Both the position numbers and the translations under genes were made by a program. Source: Flavobacteriales bacterium (lineage in GTDB: Bacteria > Bacteroidota > Bacteroidia > CAIKAF01). Taken from it: DNA of 64,000 nucleotides. Below are positions 40,592 through 49,292 of the stretch, one piece after another; the first letter of the stretch is position 1, and each line of letters begins with the position of its first letter. The notes beneath the pieces were generated by a model that did no database searches, was not told the DNA's origin, and saw only the letters and a program-made list of their open reading frames with translations. Location: contig JAOABX010000008.1 of NCBI GenBank assembly GCA_026418175.1, positions 1 through 64,000 on the forward strand, read 5' to 3'.

Positions 40592-42280
40592 ATGATTTTT
40601 AAGCAAACATTTCGAAATATCCGGCGTATCCGGGAAATTATTGCCATACTGATAAAGTATGGGTTTGAAGACATTGTAACCAATTCAACCCTTCGAACAT
40701 TTGTTACTGAAAAGCGACGCCTCACCTGGATGCGGTATGAAAAGCCGGTATTTGAATATACCCGTTGGGAACGCATTCGCATGGTAGTAGAAGAATTAGG
40801 TCCCACGTTTATAAAATTAGCACAAGTGCTTAGCAACAGGCCGGATATGTTGCCGGAGCCTTTAATAGAAGAATTTGAAAAATTACAAGACAGGGTACCA
40901 CCATTTGCGTATGAAGAAGTTCGTCGTATTATACGTAAAGAGATGGGATGTGAAATTGAAGATATTTTTGATGAGTTTGTCGAAACACCCATCGCATCCG
41001 CTTCTATTGGACAAGTGCATAAAGCCCGGTTAAAAACTGGTGAATTGGTAGTAGTTAAAGTACAACGTCCGGAAGTACAGGAAGTAATTGAACGTGATTT
41101 GGCCATTGTGCATGAAGTGGTACGTCGAACTGATCGATATTTAAGAAAACAGGGAATTTTAAATGCTTCGGATATTGTCAAGGTATATGAAAAAACCATG
41201 CAGCGGGAACTTGACTACCGAAACGAAGCCCGAAACATTAATAAATTTCGAAAACTTTACGGCAAAAACAGCAATTTATATATCCCCAAAGCCTATAAAG
41301 AATATACCACACAACGCATGATGGTGTTGGAGTATGCCGATGGATGCAAAATTACTAATGTAGACCAGTTGCGTGAATGGGGATTAAACCCTCATCGTAT
41401 CGTAGAAAATGGAATGAGCATATACCTGGAAATGATTTTTGAAAAAGGGGTGTTTCATGCTGATCCACATCCAGGAAATGTGCTGGTGCGACGAGATGGG
41501 GTGATACTACTTCTTGACTTTGGCATGACCGGGCATTTGATGAAAAAAGATAAATATGCATTTGCCAACGTTTTTATTTCAATAGCAAAAGGTGATGCAC
41601 GCCAAGCTGCCGAATACATGCGTAAACTTGCCATTGAAGACCAAGTAGAAGACTTTCGATCGTTGGAATATGACATGCATGAGTTAATTGAAGACTTTAG
41701 TAATTTGGATGTGAGTGAAGGAAGCATTGCAGATATTACCCAGCGGTTGCAAAAGATTATGTTGAATTATCAAATGCAGGTGCCGGGTGATATATTTATG
41801 ATTTTCCGAGCTTTGGCCATTTTGGAAGGCATTGGTAAAATTATGCACCCCAACTTTAAAACCTTTGAATTTATTAAGCCTTGGGGAGCCAAAGTTGTAG
41901 CAGATCAATTACGACCGGATAATATTCTTAGCGAATTAGAAAACCGGTATTTTAACCTTACCGCTTTTCTTACCACACTACCCATTGAAATTAAAGCCAT
42001 TTTACAGGCAACCCGTAAAGGCAAATTGCATTTTGAAGTGGAATTGCAAGGGTATGGTTACCTTCTGAAAAAAATGGATCAAGTAACCAACCGAATTTCT
42101 ATAACATTTATAGTTGTAGCTTTGGTGATTGGTTCTTCCATAATGGCTACAGTGCCATTTCCGCAGGAGATGGTTACACCCTACGGTTTAAATTATTTTT
42201 CGTTAGCCGGCTTCCTCATTGCCGGAGGCCTTTTTCTTATCTTGATTTATCTTATTATACGGGTTAGAAAGTATAAGTAA
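40592..42280 (+). CDS. ubiB: UbiB/AarF/ABC1 family atypical kinase
   Basis: Atypical protein-kinase-like ATPase of the ABC1/ADCK/UbiB family, 562 residues. Family motifs are the N-terminal VVEELGPTFIKLAQVLSNRPDMLP, the Ala-rich nucleotide loop SASIGQVHKARL, HADPHPGNV and the DFG-like LLLDFGMTG. Two membrane segments form the C-terminus (about 500-560). In Proteobacteria UbiB is needed for ubiquinone; Bacteroidota make menaquinone, so the role is probably in lipid or quinone handling generally. Its own promoter and the terminator before it make it a separate unit from the phasin-like gene. Confidence 0.88.
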   Translation: MIFKQTFRNIRRIREIIAILIKYGFEDIVTNSTLRTFVTEKRRLTWMRYEKPVFEYTRWERIRMVVEELGPTFIKLAQVLSNRPDMLPEPLIEEFEKLQDRVPPFAYEEVRRIIRKEMGCEIEDIFDEFVETPIASASIGQVHKARLKTGELVVVKVQRPEVQEVIERDLAIVHEVVRRTDRYLRKQGILNASDIVKVYEKTMQRELDYRNEARNINKFRKLYGKNSNLYIPKAYKEYTTQRMMVLEYADGCKITNVDQLREWGLNPHRIVENGMSIYLEMIFEKGVFHADPHPGNVLVRRDGVILLLDFGMTGHLMKKDKYAFANVFISIAKGDARQAAEYMRKLAIEDQVEDFRSLEYDMHELIEDFSNLDVSEGSIADITQRLQKIMLNYQMQVPGDIFMIFRALAILEGIGKIMHPNFKTFEFIKPWGAKVVADQLRPDNILSELENRYFNLTAFLTTLPIEIKAILQATRKGKLHFEVELQGYGYLLKKMDQVTNRISITFIVVALVIGSSIMATVPFPQEMVTPYGLNYFSLAGFLIAGGLFLILIYLIIRVRKYK

Positions 42281-42339
42281 AAGCATAGATTCGATATATT
42301 CATCTGTTTTTATAATTTTATCGCATAAATTCTATCTAT

Positions 42340-42549
42340 ATGTCATCACATACTGAGCATCATTCACAAAAAGAAAATGCAACAGTTTTCATTGTTGTTG
42401 TTTTAATGTTTATCATCATTGCTCCTGTAATTGGTGCTATTGGTAAAGCAAGCAACTGCAGCAAGAATTGTGAAAAGCACAAAACCGAGCAACACGATTC
42501 ACATCATAATGTATCAGAAACCCATGAAGAACATCATGGAGGCCATTAA
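42340..42549 (+). CDS. Small His-rich membrane protein
   Basis: 69 residues: a short polar N-terminus with SHTEHHSQKEN, one membrane segment (about 15-33, TVFIVVVLMFIIIAPVIGA) and a tail with two cysteines (NCSKNC) and about ten histidines (HDSHHN, EEHHGGH). His and Cys in the tail suggest metal binding, but this is inference. It lies 59 bases after ubiB and ends convergent to the head-GIN gene. No family was recognised, and it may be unannotated in many genomes. The composition and membrane segment are consistent with a real gene. Confidence 0.6.
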   Translation: MSSHTEHHSQKENATVFIVVVLMFIIIAPVIGAIGKASNCSKNCEKHKTEQHDSHHNVSETHEEHHGGH

Positions 42550-42558
42550 AAAGTAAGG

Positions 42559-43272
42559 TTATTGCTGAATTACACTTCCTGATCCTGTATCTGTTATGTT
42601 GGTTATAGGGTTGCCTTTATAATATACATTGCCAGAGCCTGTGAGTGTTACGTTCAGTGTATCCATCACGTTTACTTTGCTATGGCCCGATCCTGTGTTT
42701 AATACATCAGCTAATTGAGCTATTAAATCAAAACATTCGGTATGGCCTGAACCTGTGTTGGTAACGTCTAAATAATTCGCCATGCCTTGCACTATAATTT
42801 TTCCTAATCCGGTATTAAGTGTTGAAAGAATATTTGCATCTGCACTAATATCAATAATACCGCTTCCTGAATTTTTCAAGGCAATCTGCGGCTGAGACAT
42901 CGTTTGCATGGTTTCTATTTTTCCGGAAGAAGTGTTTTGTATTGATTGAATTACGGAGGGTGTATAAACTCTTACTTCCATGGTAGCATTACAAATGGAT
43001 TGATTTTCATCTACGCGGATGATAAGTGTATTATTTTCTACAGAGGTAAGAATTCGTTCTTCAATATTTTCGTCGGCAAAAACTACTACCCGCTGTATGG
43101 TATCTGAAATAATGGACACATTGGCTTCGCTTTCGAGTCGAACACCGGTAAATGAGTTGGTTAATGTACGTTCTACCGTAATCAAATTCCCGTTTCCTTT
43201 TATATCACATAAAAATCCACAGGAGGTTAAAATCAACGTAAGAGTGATACATATCGGAAGTAATTGCTTCAT
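42559..43272 (-). CDS. Head GIN domain lipoprotein (DUF2807)
   Basis: Envelope lipoprotein of 237 residues. The signal peptide ends in the lipobox LTSCG (Cys near 18). The rest is the DUF2807 head-GIN beta-helix: an N-terminal sheet (FTGVRLESEANVSI, VFADENIEERI) and then repeated rungs NTSSG, NSGSG, NTGLG, NTGSGH, NTGSGH, LTGSG and DTGSG, one per turn. The function of the family is unknown, with a likely structural role at the cell surface. It is the last gene of a three-gene minus-strand run with DUF2147 and a lipoprotein; the gap to the previous gene is five bases. Confidence 0.85.
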   Translation of the reverse strand: MKQLLPICITLTLILTSCGFLCDIKGNGNLITVERTLTNSFTGVRLESEANVSIISDTIQRVVVFADENIEERILTSVENNTLIIRVDENQSICNATMEVRVYTPSVIQSIQNTSSGKIETMQTMSQPQIALKNSGSGIIDISADANILSTLNTGLGKIIVQGMANYLDVTNTGSGHTECFDLIAQLADVLNTGSGHSKVNVMDTLNVTLTGSGNVYYKGNPITNITDTGSGSVIQQ

Positions 43273-43277
43273 GAGGT

Positions 43278-43736
43278 TTATGGTTTATAACGTTTCCAGG
43301 TTTCAGTACGGCCAAGGATTGAAAACCCACAAATACTTCCCCGCAAATCAATTTCATCCGGTGAAATAATGGTGATTTTTCCACAGTACGTTTTTCCGTC
43401 GTTGGGGTCATATACACGCCCGTCTTTAAAAACTCCATTGCCTGCATATGTAAAGTCTTTCATAAATCGTAATCCCATGATCGGCTGATTTCTCAGGGTG
43501 GGATCTGGATTTTTATCATCTGTTTCGGGGAGGCCTGTTTTGGGATCATTCGGCTCTTTCAGCCATACCACTTTGCCATAATATTTGGTTCCAATTTTTT
43601 CAATTTTTACATGCGATTTTTCATCCTTTGGAATCCAAATTCCCAACAATAAATCCGGATTATCAATTCCTTGAGCATAACTGTTTCCAACCCATAATAA
43701 CAAGGTTGCAATAATCGTATTTAAAAATCTTTTCAT
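43278..43736 (-). CDS. DUF2147 family exported protein
   Basis: 152 residues with a signal peptide (MKRFLNTIIATLLLWVGNSYA). DUF2147 features are the opening LLGIWIPKDEKSHVKIEK, a YYGKVVWLKEPNDP turn and the end DGKTYCGKITI, RGSICGFSILGRTETWKRYKP with two cysteines. The family is a calycin-like barrel of unknown role. ATG 43736 is preferred over the in-frame start eight codons earlier, which would overlap the upstream gene. Four bases separate it from that gene and five from the head-GIN gene. Confidence 0.88.
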   Translation of the reverse strand: MKRFLNTIIATLLLWVGNSYAQGIDNPDLLLGIWIPKDEKSHVKIEKIGTKYYGKVVWLKEPNDPKTGLPETDDKNPDPTLRNQPIMGLRFMKDFTYAGNGVFKDGRVYDPNDGKTYCGKITIISPDEIDLRGSICGFSILGRTETWKRYKP

Positions 43737-43740
43737 CCAT

Positions 43741-44256
43741 TTATTTCTTTTCAGCAGCACTAAATTTAAGCTTCATATTCATTAACATTTCATAACCCAA
43801 CGTATCCATTTCGGTCATGTTGGCATCAATGATTATGAATAACGAATTTTCTGAAAAATACTTGTGTATATCTGCTTTTTCAGTGGCAACAGGTTTTAGT
43901 ATTGTGCTTTCTTTCGGAACAGGAGATAGGCTGGCCAGTTTGGTCATATTGTTTTTATCGCTGAAAAAATTTACCACCAGGTTCTCAAAGTTATTGAAGT
44001 TACGGCCTCCCTGCATGTTCAATTCGATGCTTTCAATAGTTACATCATTGATTTTGCTGCGGTCGGCATGATTTGTTTTAAATAATTCATCAAGGTTTAA
44101 TGGCACTTCTGCTTGAAAAGAATTGGGGCCCGGCGTAACCGGAGCTTCGAGTTTAAGTGGAACATTTGAAAAATCGTAAGTAAATTCAACTAACGTAGGT
44201 TTGTTACAGGATGATAAACTAATAGCAGCAACAAAAAGAATTACTATCTTTTTCAT
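43741..44256 (-). CDS. Hypothetical lipoprotein
   Basis: 171 residues. The signal peptide ends in LSSCN, a lipobox (Cys 17), so it is predicted to be lipidated. The mature part is a single soluble domain with FTYDFSNVPLKLEAPVTPG, VTIESIELNMQGG and NLVVNFFSDKNN, which looks beta-sandwich-like. No family recognised. It is first of the lipoprotein-DUF2147-head-GIN run. The gap to the TRAP permease gene is only 46 bases, so read-through from the TRAP operon may also transcribe it. Confidence 0.7.
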   Translation of the reverse strand: MKKIVILFVAAISLSSCNKPTLVEFTYDFSNVPLKLEAPVTPGPNSFQAEVPLNLDELFKTNHADRSKINDVTIESIELNMQGGRNFNNFENLVVNFFSDKNNMTKLASLSPVPKESTILKPVATEKADIHKYFSENSLFIIIDANMTEMDTLGYEMLMNMKLKFSAAEKK

Positions 44257-44302
44257 GTTTTTATTTTTTTACAAAATAAACAAAAATGATGGGAATAATC
44301 TG

Positions 44303-45571
44303 TTATTGATTATCTACCCAAAGAATTATTTCAGGGAAAAACGTAACGATGATTAGTGACAAAAAAATCATCAGCATAAAAGGCAATGTGGCTTTAACAA
44401 CTTTTCCGAAAGGCTGATTAAATACGCCGGAAGATACAAATAAGTTTACTCCAACGGGTGGGGTTAGATAGCCAATTTCCAAAGCCAAAGTGAAAATGAT
44501 ACCAAAATGAATAATATTTACATCATACATCCGGGCGGTAGGTAAAAGCAAGGGAGCCATAATTAGAATGGCAGAAATGGCATCCATAAATAAACCCACA
44601 ATAAGTAACATCAAGATAGAAATTAATAGAAACATCATTTTGCCGGTGATAAATCCGGATAATTTTTCAAGTAATAAAGAAGGTACGTCTTGCAGAATTA
44701 AAAACCTGTTGAATACAGCTGCCATGGCAATAATTATGAATATAGTACCCATGATAATAACCGAATCATACAGGGTATTTGCAATATCTTTTATGGATGA
44801 TTTTCTAAAATACAACAATTCTACAAGAATAGCATAAACAGCTCCTACCGACGCAGCTTCTGTTACATTGTATATTCCACCGTAAATGCCGCCAATTATC
44901 AAAATAGGCATCAATAATGCCGGGATGCTTTTAACAAAGCTGGTACTCAGGTTGGGAGCTGAAAACGGAACTGTTTGTAACGGATATTTACGTGCAATAA
45001 TTAATGCCAGAGTCATAAGAAATATAGCGGTTACAATTCCGGGAACCAATCCGGCAATGAATAATTTATTTACATCGGCACCTGTCATGATAGAAAAAAT
45101 AATCATGGGAATACTCGGCGGAATAATAATTCCTAACGAGCCGGAAGCGGTTATACTACCTAAGGCCAGGGTGTTAGGATAACTATAACGCAACATGGCA
45201 GGATACATAATTGATCCAATGGCAAGTAGTGTAACCGGTGATGAGCCGGAAATAGCAGCAAAAATGACACATGCAAATATAGCCCCCACAGTAAGACCTC
45301 CTTTCATCCAGCCAAATAATGCCATCATCAAATCAATGAGGCGTTTGGCAATTTCGCCTTTCGACATTACAGCACCGGCAAAAACGTACAATGGAATAGA
45401 TAATAAGGCCGGTTTATTCACTGTATCAAACATGTCTTTGGTGATTGAAAATAACTCTACATCCCCTATTAAATAAAAAAGTGATAAGCTGAGCGTTCCA
45501 ATAATTAAAAATAATTGAGAACCTGTAAGAACCAATATCAACAAGAGCAATAATACAATGAACAATTCCAT
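44303..45571 (-). CDS. dctM: TRAP transporter large permease (DctM)
   Basis: Large membrane subunit of a TRAP (tripartite ATP-independent periplasmic) transporter, 422 residues with about 11-12 membrane segments. Family motifs include FAGAVMSKGEIAKRLID, GSSPVTLLAIGSIMYPAM and TPPVGVNLFVSSG near the C-terminus. It uses an ion gradient to take in organic anions delivered by the binding protein. Four bases separate it from dctQ. It is the last gene of the tatT-dctP-dctQ-dctM run. The substrate cannot be read from the sequence. Confidence 0.93.
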   Translation of the reverse strand: MELFIVLLLLLILVLTGSQLFLIIGTLSLSLFYLIGDVELFSITKDMFDTVNKPALLSIPLYVFAGAVMSKGEIAKRLIDLMMALFGWMKGGLTVGAIFACVIFAAISGSSPVTLLAIGSIMYPAMLRYSYPNTLALGSITASGSLGIIIPPSIPMIIFSIMTGADVNKLFIAGLVPGIVTAIFLMTLALIIARKYPLQTVPFSAPNLSTSFVKSIPALLMPILIIGGIYGGIYNVTEAASVGAVYAILVELLYFRKSSIKDIANTLYDSVIIMGTIFIIIAMAAVFNRFLILQDVPSLLLEKLSGFITGKMMFLLISILMLLIVGLFMDAISAILIMAPLLLPTARMYDVNIIHFGIIFTLALEIGYLTPPVGVNLFVSSGVFNQPFGKVVKATLPFMLMIFLSLIIVTFFPEIILWVDNQ

Positions 45572-45575
45572 GGCC

Positions 45576-46109
45576 TTACAATATTTGTTTATTTACAAAA
45601 TCTGTTTCCAGGCGTTTCCCTTGAAGTACATCCAACCAAAGGAAAATAGTGAAAAGAAAACGTACCGAAGAAATAACAAAACTGATTGGAATTATCATAA
45701 TAACCCACCACATGGGTATTCCTAGTACGGGGTCTTTATCATTAAACTCCATACTAAGGATGGTGTACTTGTAACTTAATAGCGCAAAGATAAAAATAAC
45801 AATGGCTGCGATGAAGTTTATAAACATATTCATCATGCATTTTGTCCGAATGGAAACTTTTGATTTTACAAATTCTACTTCAATATGCCTGATTTTAGAA
45901 GTAGCTATTTGAAATCCAATAAACCCCAACCAAATCATTAAATAGGTGCCCAACCGATCTACACCATACAAAGGAAGATTAAATGCGTACCGCGAAACGG
46001 TTCCAGCAAAAACTACCAATACAATACTTAATATGATGACAACGGAAATTACTTTTTCAAGCCTTTCAAACCAACCATTTAGCTTTAAATACCATGTGGT
46101 AATCTTCAT
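45576..46109 (-). CDS. dctQ: TRAP transporter small permease (DctQ)
   Basis: Small membrane subunit, 177 residues with four membrane segments and the DctQ features VFAGTVSRYAFN and GVDRLGTYLMIWLGFIGF. It forms a complex with DctM. Four bases before dctM and five after dctP, so the three are one unit. Confidence 0.9.
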   Translation of the reverse strand: MKITTWYLKLNGWFERLEKVISVVIILSIVLVVFAGTVSRYAFNLPLYGVDRLGTYLMIWLGFIGFQIATSKIRHIEVEFVKSKVSIRTKCMMNMFINFIAAIVIFIFALLSYKYTILSMEFNDKDPVLGIPMWWVIMIIPISFVISSVRFLFTIFLWLDVLQGKRLETDFVNKQIL

Positions 46110-46114
46110 ACCGA

Positions 46115-47137
46115 TTACTTTTTGCCTTCTTTGTATTCTTTGATTTTATCGCGAACTAATTTAATAATATGTGAGCCAATCTTTTTCTCAAGTGCTTTAT
46201 ATACTGGTTCAGATGCTTTTTTAAACTCATCGCGTTGAGCTTTGGTTAAATTGGTAACCGTTATGCCCAAATCAGGAAATGAACTTAATACGGCTGCGTC
46301 TTCTGTACGCACGGCATTGCGTGATTTGTTTTGCAGTGCCAATCTATCTGTTTTTATTGCAACTGCTTCTTTTAAATTTTCGGGCAGTTTATCAAAGAAC
46401 TTTTTGGAGATAATTACAGCACCCGGCTGATAGATATGTTTGGTTACGGTATAATACTTTACCGTATTAATCCATCCTGTGGAAAGAGAAAATACAGGTG
46501 TTTGATCATACCCATCTACCATTCCGGTTTTTAGTGCCATCAATACATCGGGGGTTGCCATGGGAACTGCAGTTGCTCCCATAGTTTTGTAAAAATTAAT
46601 ATATACATCTGATTCCTGAGATCGCATTTTTAGGCCTTTTAAATCGTTTGGAGATGTAATTGCTTTATTTTTCGTACCAAAACTTCTCCATCCATTAGTA
46701 CCCCACATGATTAGAACAACCCCTTTTTCTTCAAAATATTTCGAAATAGTTTCAAAGAGGTTATCCATTACGTAATCTGCTTCCTGGTCACTTTCAAATA
46801 AAAACGGGAGTTCTAATGTTTCAAGTTCTGGTATGCCCAAAGCTTCGGCAATAGCAGCTGTACTAAATGCTCCTGCTTCAAGACTTCCCATGGCTATGCT
46901 TTTTATCATTTCTACTTCTCCGCCAAGCTGCCCTCCCAAATACTTTTTAAAGGTGATTTGCCCGCCAGCTTTACTTTCAACTTTTTTTATGTATTCATTG
47001 ATTCCTTCTTCCCAAGGGCTATCTGGTGGGATTACACTTCCGATTCGGATTTTGTAAGTGTTTTGTGAAAAAGCAGATAGACTAATGACGCTAACTAAAA
47101 ACAGGAAGGCAAAAATGCGTTTTGCTATATTTATCAT
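46115..47137 (-). CDS. dctP: TRAP transporter solute-binding protein (DctP)
   Basis: Periplasmic binding protein of 340 residues with a signal peptide (MINIAKRIFAFLFLVSVISLSAFSQ). DctP signatures are IRIGSVIPPDSPW, the ligand loop LPFLFESDQEAD and NGWRSFGTKNKAIT with DLKGLKMRSQES, which carries the conserved Arg that binds a carboxylate in most family members. The ligand is therefore probably an organic acid, but C4-dicarboxylate, keto acid or sugar acid cannot be separated. tatT lies 29 bases upstream. Confidence 0.92.
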   Translation of the reverse strand: MINIAKRIFAFLFLVSVISLSAFSQNTYKIRIGSVIPPDSPWEEGINEYIKKVESKAGGQITFKKYLGGQLGGEVEMIKSIAMGSLEAGAFSTAAIAEALGIPELETLELPFLFESDQEADYVMDNLFETISKYFEEKGVVLIMWGTNGWRSFGTKNKAITSPNDLKGLKMRSQESDVYINFYKTMGATAVPMATPDVLMALKTGMVDGYDQTPVFSLSTGWINTVKYYTVTKHIYQPGAVIISKKFFDKLPENLKEAVAIKTDRLALQNKSRNAVRTEDAAVLSSFPDLGITVTNLTKAQRDEFKKASEPVYKALEKKIGSHIIKLVRDKIKEYKEGKK

Positions 47138-47166
47138 TTGTAAATAATTATTAATGGTTAATCAAT

Positions 47167-47988
47167 TTAATCAAATAGTTCAGCCTGATTGGCTTTCAAT
47201 TCTTTGGCCTTATTCTGAGCATTTAAATTTTCAGGATAAATCTCGGGCCATTGACTAATATCTGTCGCCAAAACTTCATCCAATAATTGATTAAACAATT
47301 GTTTATTTTTTATTTTGGCATGGGTACAGTATGCTTCGGCATATAAAACTTTGGTTTCAAGATAATTAGGAGCAACAGCCACTGCTTTATCAAACATTTC
47401 TTTCGATTTTACCGGGTCTTGCTCGCCTGTAATACTCGGAACCAATGCAAAATATCCTCCAAAGAAGCGATATACTCCTCCATAATTAAATTCTGGTGCA
47501 GTAGCCAGCACATGATCCCACAAATAGCGTACACGGCCTTTAACCGCCAGTTTTTTACCAAATGGAGCAAATTTTGCATATCGTGCAAGATTTGCAGCAA
47601 CCCAATATAATCCTTCAATATCTTCTTTGCTGATTTTTTTTATAGCATCTTCTTCTTTTTTGGTAGAAGCCATAGCTTCTGTATAAGCTTTCACCTTACT
47701 GAGAGCTTTTTCTCCTGCATCCACTCCTTTTAGATAAATATCGAGTTTGGTATTTTTATCCTGTTCGGCTTCACCTTTGAAGTAATAGCAGCGTGATAAG
47801 TAAACAGCCACTTCATAGTTTACATCTTTTGCCAATATGCTTTCACAAAGCTTAATGCATTCTTCCAGTTTTTCTTTTTTATGTCTTTCTGCAAAAAGGG
47901 CTTTGATTTGGTCTATTTCGGCATTTTGAGCCCAACCAATTGAAGTTACAGATACTGCAAATACAAATAGAAAAATGTGTTTTTTCAT
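47167..47988 (-). CDS. TRAP transporter TatT component family protein
   Basis: 273 residues with a signal peptide (MKKHIFLFVFAVSVTSIGWAQ) and an all-helical body with TPR-like repeats (about 40-70, 150-200, 210-245). RVRYLWDHVLATAPEFNYGG and YRFFGGYFALVPS match the TatT T-component seen beside DctP in Treponema, where it forms a trimer that binds the solute-binding protein. Here it is the first gene of the TRAP operon. The Treponema protein is a lipoprotein; this one has no lipobox, so it should be free in the periplasm. The family call is by motif and gene order. Confidence 0.8.
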   Translation of the reverse strand: MKKHIFLFVFAVSVTSIGWAQNAEIDQIKALFAERHKKEKLEECIKLCESILAKDVNYEVAVYLSRCYYFKGEAEQDKNTKLDIYLKGVDAGEKALSKVKAYTEAMASTKKEEDAIKKISKEDIEGLYWVAANLARYAKFAPFGKKLAVKGRVRYLWDHVLATAPEFNYGGVYRFFGGYFALVPSITGEQDPVKSKEMFDKAVAVAPNYLETKVLYAEAYCTHAKIKNKQLFNQLLDEVLATDISQWPEIYPENLNAQNKAKELKANQAELFD

Positions 47989-48068
47989 GATGTGTGCTTT
48001 TAATTCAACAAATTGTTTTATGCTGTGTAATTATCAAACATTCAAATTAAACAAAATGTTCATGTTGC

Positions 48069-48076
48069 CAAAAATA
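48069..48076 (-). promoter_or_regulatory. -7 promoter element for the TRAP operon
   Basis: CAAAAATA on the plus strand, that is TATTTTTG toward tatT, 81 bases before its ATG and in the gap after the DUF1501 stop. It makes the TRAP operon independent of the DUF1800-DUF1501 genes upstream. Confidence 0.5.
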
Positions 48077-48098
48077 ATGATTCTAATGAAATTTATTG

Positions 48099-49277
48099 CT
48101 AAAAAAAATTCAATGTGGGAAAAGAACGCTTCAGAATTTTATCGGGAGGTACATTCAGCTTTTTTTGAAGAATAGTGGCATATATACTTCGAAAGTCAAC
48201 GGTATGAATTAAGTCTCCATCGTCTAGTTTTTGCAAATCAGGGCTTTCATTCAAAATTCCGGCATTTTTTAATTGGCCGTTGATGATGAATATGTTATTG
48301 GCTGTACCATGGTCAGTTCCTCCGCTAGCATTCTGCGCCACTCTTCTGCCAAATTCGCTAAATGTTAGAATGGTAACATCGTTAAGTTTGTTATTATTTT
48401 TCAAATCCATCACAAAGGGATATATGGCATCATTGTATTGTTTAAGAAGTTGGGCTTGTGTTCGCAATTGGGCAATATGTGTATCAAAACCACCTATTTC
48501 GCAGTAATAAACAGATGATTGTGTATTTGAAATAATTAGCTCTGCAATGGTTTTCAGATGTTTACCTAACTCAGTTCCTGGATATTCTTCCCGGCTTTGA
48601 TAAATTTTACTTTGTGCGTAAATATAATTGGCAGCTGATTCTGAATCTGCCAGTGTTTTATATAAATAATTTAAATTTTCATTGGTTGAGTCGTAAGGTA
48701 TTTTTTGGGTATTAAGCAACTTGAAAGCTTGATAAAATGTTTCTGGTTTAGCAACGGCCAATGCATTGAACGTTTCTCCTTTCATTGCCAGGCTTAATGT
48801 ATCATCCACTTCCATGGCGGTATAAATAGGTTTTCCAGCATTACACTGAGCATCCAGGTATCTTCCAAGCCAGCCGCTTTGCCAATACTCATCAGCATTA
48901 CTGGCAGTGTGCCAAATATCCATGCTTCGAAAATGTGACCTATCAGGATTAGGATAACCAACATTATTAATTATGCTTAACCACCCTTGATTGTAAAGTT
49001 CACGAATTCCTTCCAGCGAGGGATGCAAACCCATTTCATCAGTAAGTTTTAAAACCTGATTTTCTGCAATAGCTATCGAAGGCCTATTTTTGTAATACAA
49101 ATCGTTTTTGTAAGGAATTACTGTATTTAATCCGTCATTTCCTCCAGAAAGCTGAATAACCACCAAAATCTGGCCATTGGTTTGTTCAGTGTTTCCTTGA
49201 AATGCTTTTACAAAACCGGGAATAAACAGGCTGGTACTGGCAAGTCCGGTATTTTTTATAAATGATCTTCGGTTCAT
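48099..49277 (-). CDS. DUF1501 family protein with Tat signal
   Basis: 392 residues. The N-terminus NRRSFIKNTGL carries a twin-arginine signal, so it is exported folded. Family motifs are QLSGGNDGLNTVIPY, NPDRSHFRSMDIWHTA, GGFDTHIAQ and TFSEFGRRVAQNASGGTDHG. DUF1501 has an alkaline-phosphatase/sulfatase-like fold of unknown activity. It directly follows a DUF1800 gene (15 bases), a pairing found in many bacteria, so the two probably act together in the envelope. It is followed by the TRAP operon promoter. Confidence 0.92.
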   Translation of the reverse strand: MNRRSFIKNTGLASTSLFIPGFVKAFQGNTEQTNGQILVVIQLSGGNDGLNTVIPYKNDLYYKNRPSIAIAENQVLKLTDEMGLHPSLEGIRELYNQGWLSIINNVGYPNPDRSHFRSMDIWHTASNADEYWQSGWLGRYLDAQCNAGKPIYTAMEVDDTLSLAMKGETFNALAVAKPETFYQAFKLLNTQKIPYDSTNENLNYLYKTLADSESAANYIYAQSKIYQSREEYPGTELGKHLKTIAELIISNTQSSVYYCEIGGFDTHIAQLRTQAQLLKQYNDAIYPFVMDLKNNNKLNDVTILTFSEFGRRVAQNASGGTDHGTANNIFIINGQLKNAGILNESPDLQKLDDGDLIHTVDFRSIYATILQKKLNVPPDKILKRSFPTLNFF

Positions 49278-49292
49278 ATACTTTTTCTTGAT

